From Linanthus parryae (lineage: Eukaryota > Streptophyta > Magnoliopsida > Ericales > Polemoniaceae), in the NCBI GenBank assembly GCA_023055425.1, contig JALGPY010000001.1, positions 73,898,994-73,962,993 on the forward strand: a stretch of 64,000 nt of DNA. Reading direction: 5' to 3'. Position numbers and translations under genes: made by a program. The notes under the pieces are model-generated. The model saw only the letters and a list, made by a program, of their open reading frames with translations. It made no database searches and was not told the origin of the DNA. Positions within the stretch are counted from its first letter, which is position 1. Each line of letters starts with the position of its first letter. Shown piece by piece: positions 22,425-33,404 of this stretch.

Positions 22425-23084
22425 TTATGGGGTTGGGTCTTCATCTCCATCCCGATCTCCTTCTTCTTCCTCACTATCTTCATCATTGTCTTGGACTTCT
22501 TGTGAAACCACATCTAGTTCCTCAATGAAAGAACTAATTTTTTCTATACCACTATTGAACAGGAAGGTGAGTCCTTCCAAAGCTTTTCTTCCATGCTTCC
22601 TTTTCTTTTTCACAGCCACCCTCTTCTGATGTGCAGAGGGAATTTTGTGATCCTTCTTTCCTGTTTTTGATGCAGCCATAGACTTTAAAGGATCCTGCTC
22701 AAGTTCCCATTTGGTGGACACAGAGTACACTCCATATGATCCTGAAGTCGTGTCTGAGTCTGGAATGAGAATTTCTTTCCCTTTTCCCTTGATCTCTGTG
22801 TCTGTTTTTTCTTGTCTCTCCTATGACTTCTAATATGGATTCCCTTCTGCTACTCTTGTGAAGATACTGTAGACTGTTTCTTCTTCGCAGTTGCTGTAAT
22901 CTGGTCCTTTTTCACCATCTTCTTGGGTGGTGAAGACTCATGTTTTTCATAAGTAAAGCTTTTTTTACTCTGAGTCTTCACTGATTGTTAGACCTATTTC
23001 TTCAACTGTCTTTCTCTTCTTCCCTGTACTCTGTTTTGAACCTCCGGCCATCTTAATTCTGTCCGAGGCTCTTCTAGTGCTCAT
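22425..23084 (-). pseudogene. Post-pol ORF remnant of the Sirevirus-like element, function unknown
   Basis: Lies between RNase H and the polypurine tract, where some Sireviruses carry an env-like ORF. Two pieces are readable: an ATG at 23084 opening a 39-codon Lys/Ser-rich frame (MSTRRASDRIK, KKRK) that stops at 22965, and a 101-codon frame at 22730-22425 with a basic middle (KKKRKHGRK) and a strongly acidic C-terminus (DNDEDSEEEEGD). The DNA between is Lys-rich in one frame but broken. I see no signal peptide or membrane segment, so I do not call it env. It could equally be a captured plant sequence. Confidence 0.5.
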
Positions 23085-23533
23085 TAGGGTTTGGGAGAAG
23101 AATAGAGAGAGGTAGATTTGATACGGAGTGAAGGAGAAGAGAAGGATATAAATACTCAGAGAGTTTGTATTTGAAAAGGAAACTGCAATATTTTCCTGAT
23201 CTTAAAAGATCTGTAATGATCAACAAAGATTCAAATATTTGAAGCCATTGTAATTTAATAATATATTTGGCTGAAAATAATTTTTGAAAAATGTAGGGGC
23301 AATATTGAGCAAATATCTACAAAGATAGCACCCAATACTGAATGATCCAAGATTTATTCACTAATCAGTTATCATACATATATTCAAGGCTTCGAAAATA
23401 GTTTCAAGGTCTTGAAATGATGTTAAGCTGAAACACATAAGACCAAAGATTTAAATAGATTTTCAAGGCTTTGAAAATCAGTTCAAACCTTTGAAACACA
23501 TAATAACTTACATTCCTTACCTGATGCTCCCCC

Positions 23534-24424
23534 CTAAACCAATGCATTTTTAATTAGCATGCGTAATTCCACTCTTAGAGCTGAGAATCTTTCATCTGGC
23601 AATGGGTTAGTGAAGATATCTGCAAGCTGCATGTTAGTAGAAACAAATTCAAGAACAATATCACCTTTCTCAGCATGATCTATGATGAAATGGTGTCTGA
23701 CACCAATATGCTTGGTTGTTGAATGCTGTGCTGGATTCTTTGTAATAGATATTGCACTAGCGTTGTCACATTTGTTGGGAATACTTCTTAAGTCAAATCC
23801 AAGATCCCTCAATTGTTGAGAAATCCATAATACTTGTGAACAACATGCTCCAGCAGATATATATTCAGCTTCAGCTGTTGATAAAGCAACTGAGTTTTGT
23901 TTCGTCGAGTGCCAACTGATCATAGATGATCCAATAAATTGGCAAGTTCCAGAAGTACTTTTCCTATCAACTTTGTAACCTGCAAAGTCAGCATCAGAAA
24001 ATCCATGCAAAGAGAAGTTAGAATGTCTTGGATAACAAAGCCCTAAGTCTTTGGTACCATTGAGATATCTAAATATTCTCTTCACAACAGTCAAGTGTGA
24101 TTCCTTTGGATCAGCTTGAAATCTTGAACACATACATACACTGAACATGATATCTGGTCTACTAGCAATAAGATATAGTAATGTTCCAATCATACCTCTA
24201 TACTCTTTTACATTGACACTCTTACGAGATTCATCTTTATCTAAAGACAGTGTAGAACTCATTGGAGTCTTTATTTCTTTGGATTGAGACATATTGTACT
24301 TGTCCACCAAGTCCCTAGTGTACTTGATTTGATGAAGAAAGATGCCCTTCTTCAATTGATGTATCTGGAGTCCAAGGAAGAAGTTCAACTCTCCCATCAT
24401 GCTCATTTCAAATTCCCTGCTCAT
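23534..24424 (-). pseudogene. RT end and RNase H of the Sirevirus-like element
   Basis: The longest open frame of this element (296 codons). Contains FFLGLQIHQ, YLIASRPDI, the RNase H segments GFSDADFAG, KSTSGTCQF, STAEAEYISA, CDN-ASAIS and the terminal KHIGVRHHF / DIFTNPLP block. It starts inside RT (the first Met is not the polyprotein start). The YVDD motif lies just upstream (about 24467-24480) beyond a stop codon. Confidence 0.92.
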
Positions 24425-24454
24425 AAGACTTGAGAATTCTTTGCATATAAGATC

Positions 24455-24928
24455 ATTAGTAGCTCCAAACAGAATATCATCAACATAAATCTAAACTACA
24501 AGTAAATCTTTCTCACAGGTCTTTATGAAAAGGGTCTTGTCTACCAATCCTCTTTTGAAATTATTTTCAAGCATAAACTTTGAAAATCTTTCATACCAAG
24601 CTCTTGGAGCTTGTTTCAAACCATAAAGAGCTTTGTCAAGTTTATAAACATGATCAGGACACTTATCACTTTCAAAATTAGGAGGGTGTGCCACATAAAC
24701 TTCTGCTTCTAAGTAGCCATTCAGAAATGCACATTTCACATCCATTTGAAATAGTTTCATGTTTTTGAAAGATGCAAATGCAAGTAGAATTCTAATTTCT
24801 TCTAACCTGGCAACTGCAGCAAAAGTTTCCTCATAATCAATACCTTCTTCTTGATTGTAACCTTGAGCAACTAACTTTGCGTTGTTTCTGATCACCTTCT
24901 CATTCTCATCCAAGTTGTTTCCGAACAC
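24455..24928 (-). pseudogene. Central RT of the Sirevirus-like element
   Basis: Frame 24928-24491 holds KLVAQGYNQEEGIDY, FQMDVKCAFLNGYLEAEVYV and LYGLKQAPRAWYERF. It ends at a TAG (24491-24493), which lies two codons before the YVDD catalytic motif, a probable C-to-T change of a Gln codon. RT is therefore inactivated. Confidence 0.9.
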
Positions 24929-25317
24929 CCATCTGGTACCAATGATAGACTGATTTGTAGGTGGAGGAACTAGGTTCCATACCGTGTTCTCTCAAACTCA
25001 TTGAGTTCACTTTGCATAGCTATAATCTAGTCTGCTTCTTGTAAAGCTTCCTTTACAGTATTGGGTTCTACAAGAGAAATGAAAGCATTGAAAGCACAAA
25101 GATTCTTCAACTGTGATCTTGTTTGTGTACCAGTGGTTGGGTCAGAGATGATGTTGTCAGCTGGATGAGATGAAAGGTATTTGAATATCTTTCTTGGAGA
25201 CCAGGGTTCAACCTCTCCATATATCTTCTCTGCTCTTGAATTAGTGGCTTGATCATTCATCTCTTTGTGATCATCTTTGTCAAGGTTTTGATCTCTATTT
25301 TCAAGGCCTTGAGACAT
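24929..25317 (-). pseudogene. Linker before RT in the Sirevirus-like element
   Basis: The frame 25317-25027 holds the inter-domain linker with PADNIISD, TRSQLKNLCAF and FISLVEP, typical of the stretch before Sirevirus RT. It stops at a mutated Trp codon after KEALQEAD. Short interrupted frames continue toward 24928. Confidence 0.85.
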
Positions 25318-25395
25318 CTTTTCAAGGTCTTGAAAATGACTTCTGTTATCTTATGAACCTTTCTTGAACCCAAGAGAGTTCTCAGCTTCTTCTTC

Positions 25396-26746
25396 TCATT
25401 CATGCTTGTTCAGATTCAAGTCTGCAAAACTTTCACTCAAAGAACCATCATAGCTTCCATAAAGAAAAACATGAATACTTTCTTCAACCAGATTGGTTCT
25501 ATTATTATAGATTCTATTAGCTTTGCTAGTAAGAGAGTAACCAAGAAATATACCTTCATCACTTCTTGCATCAAACTTACCCAAGTTGTCCTTACCATTG
25601 TTGTGGACATAACATGTGCGACCAAAGGGTCTGAAGTATGAGATGTTTGGCTTTCTCCCTTTGAAGAGTTCATTGGGGGTTTTCTTCAAGATATTTCTGA
25701 TCAAGCACATGTTCAGAATGTAATTTGCTGTATTCACAGCTTCTGCCCAAAAATGTTTTGGCAGCTTATTTTCTAGAAGCATTGTCCTTGACATATCTTC
25801 AAGAGTCCTGTTCTTTCTTTCAACAACTCCATTCTGTTTAGGAGTTCTAGAAGCAGAGAAATTGTGAGAGATACCATGCTTAGCACAGAACAAGTCAAAT
25901 TCTAATTGATCAAACTCTCTACCATGATCACTTCTAATTGAAGCAATGGGTAGGTTTTTCAAGTTTTGAAGTTCTCTGCAAAGCTTTGAAAATTCAGAGC
26001 GGGCTTCAGATTTTTCTTTCAGGAACATAACCCAAGTATATATATATATATATATAATCATCTACAATAACTAGCATATACCTCTTACCTTTTGGAGTTG
26101 GTGTCCTCATAGGACCACAGAAATCCATGTGAAGTAGTTTAATAGGTCTAGAAGTACTTACAAACTTCTTTGGTTTGAATGAGCTTCTGGTCTGCTTACC
26201 CTGAGCACAAGCTTTGAATACTTCATCTTCAGTGAACTTGATAGATGGTAATCCTCTTACCAGGTCTTTGGAGATCAATTTGTTCAAGGTATGCAAGCTA
26301 ATGTGACCAAGCTTACTGTTCCAAACCCTTGAATCCTCTTTCATGGCCTTGAGGCACTTTAAGATTTTACCTGCAACTTTGTTAGTTTGAAAAGTATAAA
26401 CATTGTTTGATCTAGAGGCTGTGAGAATGCAATTGCCTGATTTCTTTTGCACCACACATTTCTCTTTATCAAAGATGACCTTATTGCCTTTATCACAAAG
26501 CTGAGATACACTAAGCCAGTTAAATTTCAAACCATCAACTAGATGTACATCAGAGATAGAATTTTCAGAATCTGTACCAACTTTACCAATACCAAGAATG
26601 TTGCATTTGTCACCAAGAGTAATTGAACCTTCATATTGCTCTTTTAATTCTGAGAATAGAGATCTCTTTCCACTCATGTGTCTTGAGAAACCACTGTCCA
26701 TAAACCACTTTTTTCTTTGATATTGGTGACAACCTGCAAACACCAA
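25396..26746 (-). pseudogene. Protease and integrase of the Sirevirus-like element
   Basis: From 26746: aspartic protease core WFMDSGFSRHMSG, pre-integrase SKLGHISLHTLNKL, and integrase first Asp in HMDFCGPM. At 26037-26057 a TA run replaces the residues after VDDY and shifts the frame. The second frame (from 26061) resumes with WVMFLKEKSEA, the second Asp in IRSDHGREF and the catalytic Glu in NGVVERKNRT. All three catalytic residues exist but lie in two frames. Confidence 0.92.
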
Positions 26747-27373
26747 TCACTGCCTTACCCAGCTATTAGACAAAGTGTGGAATTTAGACTCATACTCAGG
26801 ATCAACCATGTTAGGTGGTCTGACCCCTTTAGGAACCCAAATCTGTCTGACTTGTCCTTTAAGTTGAAATGGGAATGTGTTCCTCATTATATGAGGGTCT
26901 CTTTTTTTGAAAGGACAAGTCATCTTCATATGACCAATCTTGTTACAGAAATGACACTTAGGAAAAGTTTTTCTTCCAGCTTTCTTAAATCTGGTATTGT
27001 TATTTCTTAGAAAACTTGGATAGCATCCAATACCATTTTTGTGAACTAACTTTGAACTTCCTCCAAGAATCAAGTTTAAATTGTTTTCTGAGCCTGCAAG
27101 CTTGACTTTGACTAGTTCAGATTCTTGAAGTTTCTCAGAGAGAATAGTCTTTTGTTTATCTAATTCATCAACCTGATGTCTCAGATTAACAAGGCTATTA
27201 CTCAGTAAAGAGTTCTCAGTGACTACTTCCTTGACTTTTGTTTTCAAGGCTTTGAAACTGGTTTTCAAGGCCTTGAAATCACTGTCAGTTTTCTTCTGAG
27301 AGATTTCAAGATTCTGATTCAGATAAACAAGTAGTAGATTCTCTTTTGCCTGTTCATGAACTTTTTCTTTCAA
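26747..27373 (-). pseudogene. C-terminal Gag with coiled coil and zinc knuckle (Sirevirus-like)
   Basis: A 208-codon frame. The N-terminal half is a predicted coiled coil (heptad-like Leu/Lys/Glu pattern, including the internal repeat FKALKTSFKALKT). It is followed by an intact CCHC knuckle CHFCNKIGHMKMTC and a Pro/Val linker toward protease. The FKALK repeat is encoded by copies of the TTCAAGGCCTTGAA-type DNA motif. Confidence 0.88.
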
Positions 27374-27585
27374 AAGTCTAATCTATTTCAGATAATCTTC
27401 TTCATTTGAAAGCATTGTTCTAAGATAATATGAAAGAGCATCTTTTTATTTTGAAATCAAACAGTTTACCATTACCTCAATGTTCTTTTCATAACTTTCA
27501 TCATGCTTGGCCATGAAGCATAGGTTGGCATGTTCATCTTCAGATTCAGATTCACTTGAGCTGTCTGAATCACTCCATGAAGCTA

Positions 27586-28601
27586 TCACAGCTTTCTTTC
27601 TCGTGTCATGGTTTTCTTCTGAAAGTTCTTGCTTTTCTTGTGTGGAAAATCTCTTATCAAGTGTCCTGCATCACCACACTCAAACCAGTTAATGACTTTG
27701 GATTTATTATGTGAAGGAGACTTACCTTTGTAGTCCTTGCTACTGGATGATCTGTTTCTTTCTCTGTTGAAGTCTTTGTTTCCAAAGTTTTTCTTCATCT
27801 GCAGAATTCTGGTCAAGGCTTTGGAGATAAATGCATATGGATCTTCATCATCATCATCTTCAGTTTCAAGGCTGTGAATTTTCTCATTCTCTTTGGCCTT
27901 GAGTGCTAAGTTCTTGACTCCTTCAGGTAGCTCTCCATCAGCTTCATTCATGGATATTTAATGTGTCAGGAGCTTCCGTTGTAAGTCATCAAGTTGTAGT
28001 AATGAGAGATCTTGAGCTTCCTCAATGGCTATTGTCTTTGGCTCCCATTTGGCCTTTGGAAGACTTCTCAGTATCTTCCTCACCTTTTCTTCATTGGAGA
28101 TATGTTTTCTCAATGAATCAAGGTTGTTGACAATGTCTGTGAACCTCTTGAACATTTCTCTGATTGAATCATCTGCATTCATTTTGAACAAATCATATTG
28201 CTTGAGATAGATGTGGATTTTGGTTTGCTTGACTTGACTGGTTCCTTCAAAGGTCACCTGAAGCTTATCCCATATTTCTTTGGAAGTCTTGCATCCTGAA
28301 ATCCTGTTAAATGCATCTGTACTCAAAGCACAATAAAACATGCCAATGGCTTTGTAATTTGTAGAAAATTGTTTTAATTCAGAAGAAGAAAGTGAGTCTT
28401 GAAATTTGGGAGTTTGATCCCATCTTTTTTTGTGAAGAAAGTGTGAGGTCCATTCTGAATAATTGTCCAAAGCTCTATGTCCTGATCAAAGATGAACATC
28501 TTCAACAGGGCTTTCCAGTGAGCAAAGTTGTCTCCACAAAATAGAGGAGGTCTGTTGGAAGCTCTTCCATGTGAGAAACAACCATCACATGCAGTACTCA
28601 T
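27586..28601 (-). pseudogene. N-terminal Gag of the Sirevirus-like element
   Basis: Starts at ATG 28601 (MSTACDGCFSHGRASNRPP), 37 bases past the primer site. The UBN2/Gag domain follows across a frameshift near 28385-28440 (FYCALSTDAFNRI, EIWDKLQVTFEGTSQVKQ). A stop at 27958 is followed in the next frame by ALKAKENEK and a knuckle NWFECGDAGHLIRDF in which the first and last Cys are lost (to Trp and Phe). Confidence 0.9.
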
Positions 28602-28637
28602 GATTACCAGACGGTTAAATCTTAAACAGTGATACAA

Positions 28638-28649
28638 GCTCTGATACCA
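28638..28649 (-). other. Primer-binding site of the Sirevirus-like element
   Basis: Minus-strand TGGTATCAGAGC, two bases inside the 5' LTR boundary (28652). Initiator-tRNA-Met type. Confidence 0.93.
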
Positions 28650-28651
28650 GT

Positions 28652-29951
28652 TGAAAGGGGAGTATGCAGATGGATGTGCAGCACATATACTCTAGAAGGA
28701 GGGGGGTTGAATAGAGTATGCTAACTTTTTGCAAAACTTGTGGAGGAAAAGAGTTTTAGTTCAAGTGAAAAGGAGTTCAAGGCTTCGACCACAAATTCAA
28801 GCCTTTGAAAAGAAATACAGTTTGCAATAAAACAGGCAAGTCTTTTTCAAGGCCTTGAAAAGAGTTTCAAACCCTTGAAAACATACAAGTTTGAATGCAG
28901 CAGAACTAAGTATGTAACTGAAACTGTAACTGCAAGAGACAAAGGATTTATAGAGTTCAGTCCACTTGGACCTACGTCTCTACCTCAGGGATCTTCTCCC
29001 TGCAGGATATTCAACTCAATTCTTATTAACCAAAAGCTAAGTCCTAGATATCAAGCACAGAGAGTTCCTTTACTCTGTTACAGCTTGTGGTTGCCCCTAA
29101 CCTATCTAGTGCCTGCTCTAGCTAACTGATTAACTAATAATTGTCTATTGTTCATCTTTAACAATCCTTGAGAATTAAGTATAGAAGTATTATAGAAATG
29201 ATATACCAATAAAACACAATACAGAAGAACACTAGAGTGTAGAACTGCAGTGAAGAATGCTGTGAACTTCTGTGAGTTGGATTGTGAGAGTGAACAACTT
29301 CTTTGATGCTTGTCACTCCAGAATTGTGTCTCTATTTTTGCCTGTTGAGTGTTGTATATTGTTTCTAAAAGTTAGCTCCATTTATACTGTTTGAAGCTCT
29401 GCAAATCTTCCCAGATTTTCAGCAACAACTTCCTATTTTGTAGGCAACAGCTTTGACTCTCTTTAACAGCTTTCTCCAACGGATAGTTGATCACAATCTT
29501 CAAAGATATTGTTGTGATCTTGTCTTTAAACAGTATGAGAGGCTGTCATGAGTCTCTGATTGATCACATAATCATCTTCTCTAAGTATTTCCCTTCTGAA
29601 AAAGCCAGTAAAGGAAACAAATCCTGCACATTTAGGAAATAAAATTTCCCTGCAAAACTGAGTCAAACTGATGGATTAAAACATGTTAGATATATCAATA
29701 CAGTTTTTCTTTCATCATAAAATAATCACACATCAAGTACAGGGGTGAGAGGGATAGAATTAAATAAAAAAAGTTTAGAAAAACTCCCCCTCAGATCTTG
29801 CATGCAGGTCAGAAAACTTCAAGGCTTTGAATCCTGGTTCAAGGCCTTGAAATAGCTTTCAAGCCTGTGAAACCTGAATCAAGGCTTTGAATACTGGTTC
29901 AATTCCTTTAAATACCTAAGTATTTCAAGTCCATGAAACTGTGACCTTAGA
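28652..29951 (-). repeat. 5' LTR of the Sirevirus-like element
   Basis: Counterpart of 20783-22084, 1,300 bp. Its outer end has changed from CA to GA (29950-29951) but the TSD GGAAT follows at 29952-29956. Confidence 0.93.
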
Positions 29952-29956
29952 GGAAT

Positions 29957-30706
29957 GATTTCCCTACTCTGCAATCTATTAAAGATTGGCTAAGGGATTG
30001 ATTATCAATAATAGACTTAGGAGAATCAAGCTATAAATATCTATGGAGATAGATCAAGATACCTGTTCGGCTTAAGTCAAAGTACATATAATGACAAGGT
30101 GTTGAAGCGGTTCAACATAAAAGAATTTGGATTCTTACCTATGTCACGTGAAATTAGTCTTTCGAAGGCTAATTGTCATTCCAATTAGATTGAGAAGGAC
30201 TGTATGAATAAGATTCACGAGATACGCGATGTTATGTACTAGGCCAGACATTTCATATGGTATGACATATAGATACCAGTCAAATCCAGGTGAGCGTCAC
30301 TGGATAATTGTCAAGAATATCCTTAAGTAATTAAGAAGAAATAAAGTATGAATTCTTGATATATGGAGGATAGGAAAAGTTCACTCTAAGGGGTCACAGT
30401 GATGCCAACTTCCAATCTAATAAAGATGATTTCATAATATAATCTAGTTTTGTGTTTTGCCTTAATAAAAGGGACTGTGAGCTAGAAAGGTTCCAACCAA
30501 GATATAGTCGCCGATTCTAACATAGAGGACCGAGTATATTGCTGCATTTGATGCACATACTCAGAAGATTCTATCTCATTCGATTGTCGATAAAGTAGAT
30601 ATAAATATATTCAATTTACCAGCATATGTCTCTCTTACCGTGGGGAGCGGAGGCGTGAAAGGCCGCGCTAGATCAATAGGCATATGAGGCGCCATCTTGA
30701 CTCTAG
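29957..30706 (+). pseudogene. RT end and RNase H of copia copy 2
   Basis: Resumes exactly where 20782 left off (counterpart of about 9372 in copy 1). Recognisable: 'cttaagtcaaagtacatata' at about 30070, the 'ggttcaacat' block, and the RNase H region at about 30480-30560 (counterpart of the TTEAEY block). Several stops and deletions; not functional. Confidence 0.85.
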
Positions 30707-30720
30707 TGAAAGTGGGAGAC

Positions 30721-32144
30721 TGTTGGAATTGTGACCTAGAGGAAATCAATTTGTCGTGACAATTATATTGACTTACTATTCATTGTGTTATCGATATGGA
30801 GATGCGATAAGAGGAATGAAGTCCTCAGAATATGAATGTTATATTCTTAAATATCCCTCGTTGAGTACTACAGTTAATAGGACGACTGTATTGCATCGAG
30901 ACTAGTATGTGGGTAGATTGATATGGGGATATCAAGTCTAGCACATGGGTATGCATTAGGGGTAATATCATACTGGAGTGACCCACCACGAGAAGGATAC
31001 ATACAAGTTATGTAAAGTCACAAGTGCTTCTCGTAGTGACAGTGATATTGTCATCCTTAGACTTGAAGTCACTAGATACTCTAGTTGTGAAATATCATAC
31101 TTGATATTATCAAACATTGCGCCTTAACCGGGTAACTATAACGGTATTTATCGGGCATGATAGGAAGCAAGATTAGAGATGGTGGTGATATAGATATGAT
31201 TTGACCCTCCCACATAACGGGAGAAAATATCCGCGGCTACTCGAGTTGTAGTGCTTATAAAATGTCTGGCCAGACTCAGATAAATCAATATAGGATATTG
31301 ATGTTATCTGCATGGATAAGACTATTCCCAGGATCGAGAAACTATGGATTGGATATACGAGTGTGACTTGTATGTCTCGTGTCAAATCCGGATATGGAGA
31401 CAAAAGGATATACAATACGGTAACATTGGTCACTAGGTTTGTCGGATTACTGACTATTTCTATTAATTGGGTTGCATATATGTCTTGCTAGAGGCCGCTC
31501 TATGTTAGTAATTATTACTACCAACTAAGTAGAAACCTATGGGGTCACACTCCCTATGGATTAGACCGGACGTGGGAATTATTCAATATGATTTATTACA
31601 TAGAATGATCAATACGCAACCACTTAGAAACTTAGTGGGACTAGTTTGCAAGGTAGACTAATCCAAGTATGGACATGATTAGGAGAGGGGCTAATATTTA
31701 GTTAACAAGGAGTTGTTAGACTATATAAAGAGACTCCTGACTTATTTCTCTCATGATTTGTGTAATAATTTTTATCACACAAAATAGAGAGAACAAAGCA
31801 AGGAGAGAGACAGGACCTAGGGCCACACCCCCTAGGCCGTCCGCCCCCTTCACCGTCGGGCACCAAGAGGCGCGACCTCTTGGTCTCGTTTTGCGTTATC
31901 TTCTTCTTCCTCCTCCTTCCCTCTCTAGCACAAAGGTGTTGGAGGATATGGATCAATCCTAGGAGTGGACTTGCATAGAGACGTGGACACTATTTCACGT
32001 GAAGTCATCAAAGGAGACAAACAAGGTACTTGATGTTCTCATCATTTACCAACGTTGTGATTTCTAGTCTTGTGATCCTTGGAGGGTCTTGAACGGATGT
32101 TTATTCTTTTTTATTCCGCTGCGAATCCGTATCAAAGCCCTACA
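30721..32144 (+). repeat. 3' LTR of copia copy 2
   Basis: 1,424 bp, starting TGTTGGAATTGTGACC directly after GAAAGTGGGAGAC and ending GCCCTACA, then TSD TTCCC (32145-32149). Keeps a TATA box (TATATAAA, 31732-31739). Confidence 0.93.
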
Positions 32145-32149
32145 TTCCC

Positions 32150-33404
32150 TCCATGTCACTTGGACATTGCTAGAAGACTGAGCTAAGAATTTTTGAATCA
32201 CATGGATAATGCTCCTGTAGGGGGAGGTAGAATAACCACTTTGAATGATCTTCCAAGCATACCTGACATCAGTTTCAAAAATGAAGTTCTTGAGGTTCTG
32301 AGCTACATCAATCTTCAAACCTTCAAAGACTGCCCAGATCTCCCCATTAAGCACTGATCCAGCTCCAAATAAATCTTTGAAAACCCCAAAACCATTCACC
32401 ATGACAATTCATACAAACCACTCCAACAGAAACTCCCTGAGATGAACTAGCACAGTCAACATTTATTTTCACAAATGAAGAAAGAGGTTTTGACCAAGAC
32501 ACCCATATTGGCTTCTGAGGAATCAAGGCTCGGTTTAATTTCTGTATTTGTTCAGGACATTGTACTTTCCAGATAATGGATTCAGCTGGATCAATTGGCA
32601 ACAAGAAATCCTCTTCATGAAGTCTCTTATTGTGCCTGAACCAGATAGAGGTAGCAGCTTTTGTGAAAAATAAAGGCCAATTCAAAGAGCTCCAGCGCCA
32701 ACTAGAAGCTTTTAGATATAAACCAACCTAATCATTGGCTAACACATCAAAAAATTGCTCCCAAAAAATTGGTTTAACCAACTTCTTCCAAATGTCTTGT
32801 TCCCAATTACAATCTCTAACAGAATGTAAAGAGGTCTCGGCCACATGATAACAAAAACGACATGAAGCATCAATTGAAATACCTCTTTTTTCCTTTCAGC
32901 TCATGTGTGCACAGTTTGTCATGCTTTAGAAGCCATAGAAATGTATTCCATCTTTGGAAGCCTTTAGCTCTCCAAACTTCCTTCCACTTTCTAAAAGAAG
33001 CTGGATCAACATTGGACTGTCTCATGCTCTTATATGCAGAGGCAACTGAGTATATTCCAAAAGGATGAAGAAGCCATTCATCTCTGTCACTGTTGGTGGA
33101 CTGATCCTCAACAGTTACATACCTCAACAGATCAATAAAAGGGGTAGGAAGAGGATAGTCAAAAGCTCAAAATTCCGCCCATCTTCCTTATGTCAATAGC
33201 TGCTTACAGAAAGCAATAAGTCCTCATCAACAATAGTGCCAACTGCCACTTCACAAAGAGAGGAATTACCTAGCCATTTTTCAATCCAAAAAAGGGAAGA
33301 CCATTAGTGACGCTTCTCCCATCACCCTCACTAGAAGCTTGAAGGGCTTTAGAGACCTATTTCCGAACCCTTGAGTGATGGGGTTTAGGAGGTCTATTTC
33401 CATA
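32150..33404 (-). pseudogene. LINE ORF2 C-terminal part: zf-RVT and RNase H
   Basis: Minus strand. The zf-RVT (reverse-transcriptase zinc-binding) region is at 33127-32870 (DEWLLHPFGIYSVASAYK, FLWLLKHDKLCT). Then come the LINE linker (FFTKAATSIWFRHNKRLHE) and RNase H (VKINVDCASS, ETDVRYAWKII). These are type-I RNase H features of plant L1-like LINEs. Frame changes lie near 32400 and 32690. The last codons continue across the copia insertion at 14896. Confidence 0.85.

Larger units (their letters stand above)
20783..29951 (-). mobile_element. Sirevirus-like Ty1/copia element, minus strand
   Basis: A 9,169-bp element with LTRs 20783-22084 and 28652-29951, TSD GGAAT, initiator-tRNA-Met primer site (28638-28649, minus) and polypurine tract AAGGGGGAGAT (22085-22096, minus). 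Gag with a coiled coil and two CCHC-type knuckles, copia-order pol, and about 1.4 kb between pol and the 3' LTR are features of the Sirevirus (SIRE/Maximus) group. The coding part is broken by at least five stops or shifts. LTR identity looks well below that of copy 1 but is still high. It is inserted in the RT region of copia copy 2. Confidence 0.95.
14897..32144 (+). mobile_element. Old Ty1/copia element (family A, copy 2), interrupted
   Basis: LTRs 14897-16313 and 30721-32144 with TSD TTCCC; internal parts 16314-20777 and 29957-30720. It shares layout and recognisable sequence with copy 1 throughout, but it is heavily decayed and its two LTRs are clearly diverged from each other by substitutions and small indels. 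It is inserted in the RNase H region of the LINE and was later entered by the Sirevirus-like element in its RT region. Internal DNA excluding that insert is about 5.2 kb. Confidence 0.93.

Noticed and set aside
22425..23084. env-like protein in the Sirevirus-like element
   Set aside because: Position fits, but no signal peptide, transmembrane helix or cleavage site is visible; reported only as a post-pol ORF of unknown function.
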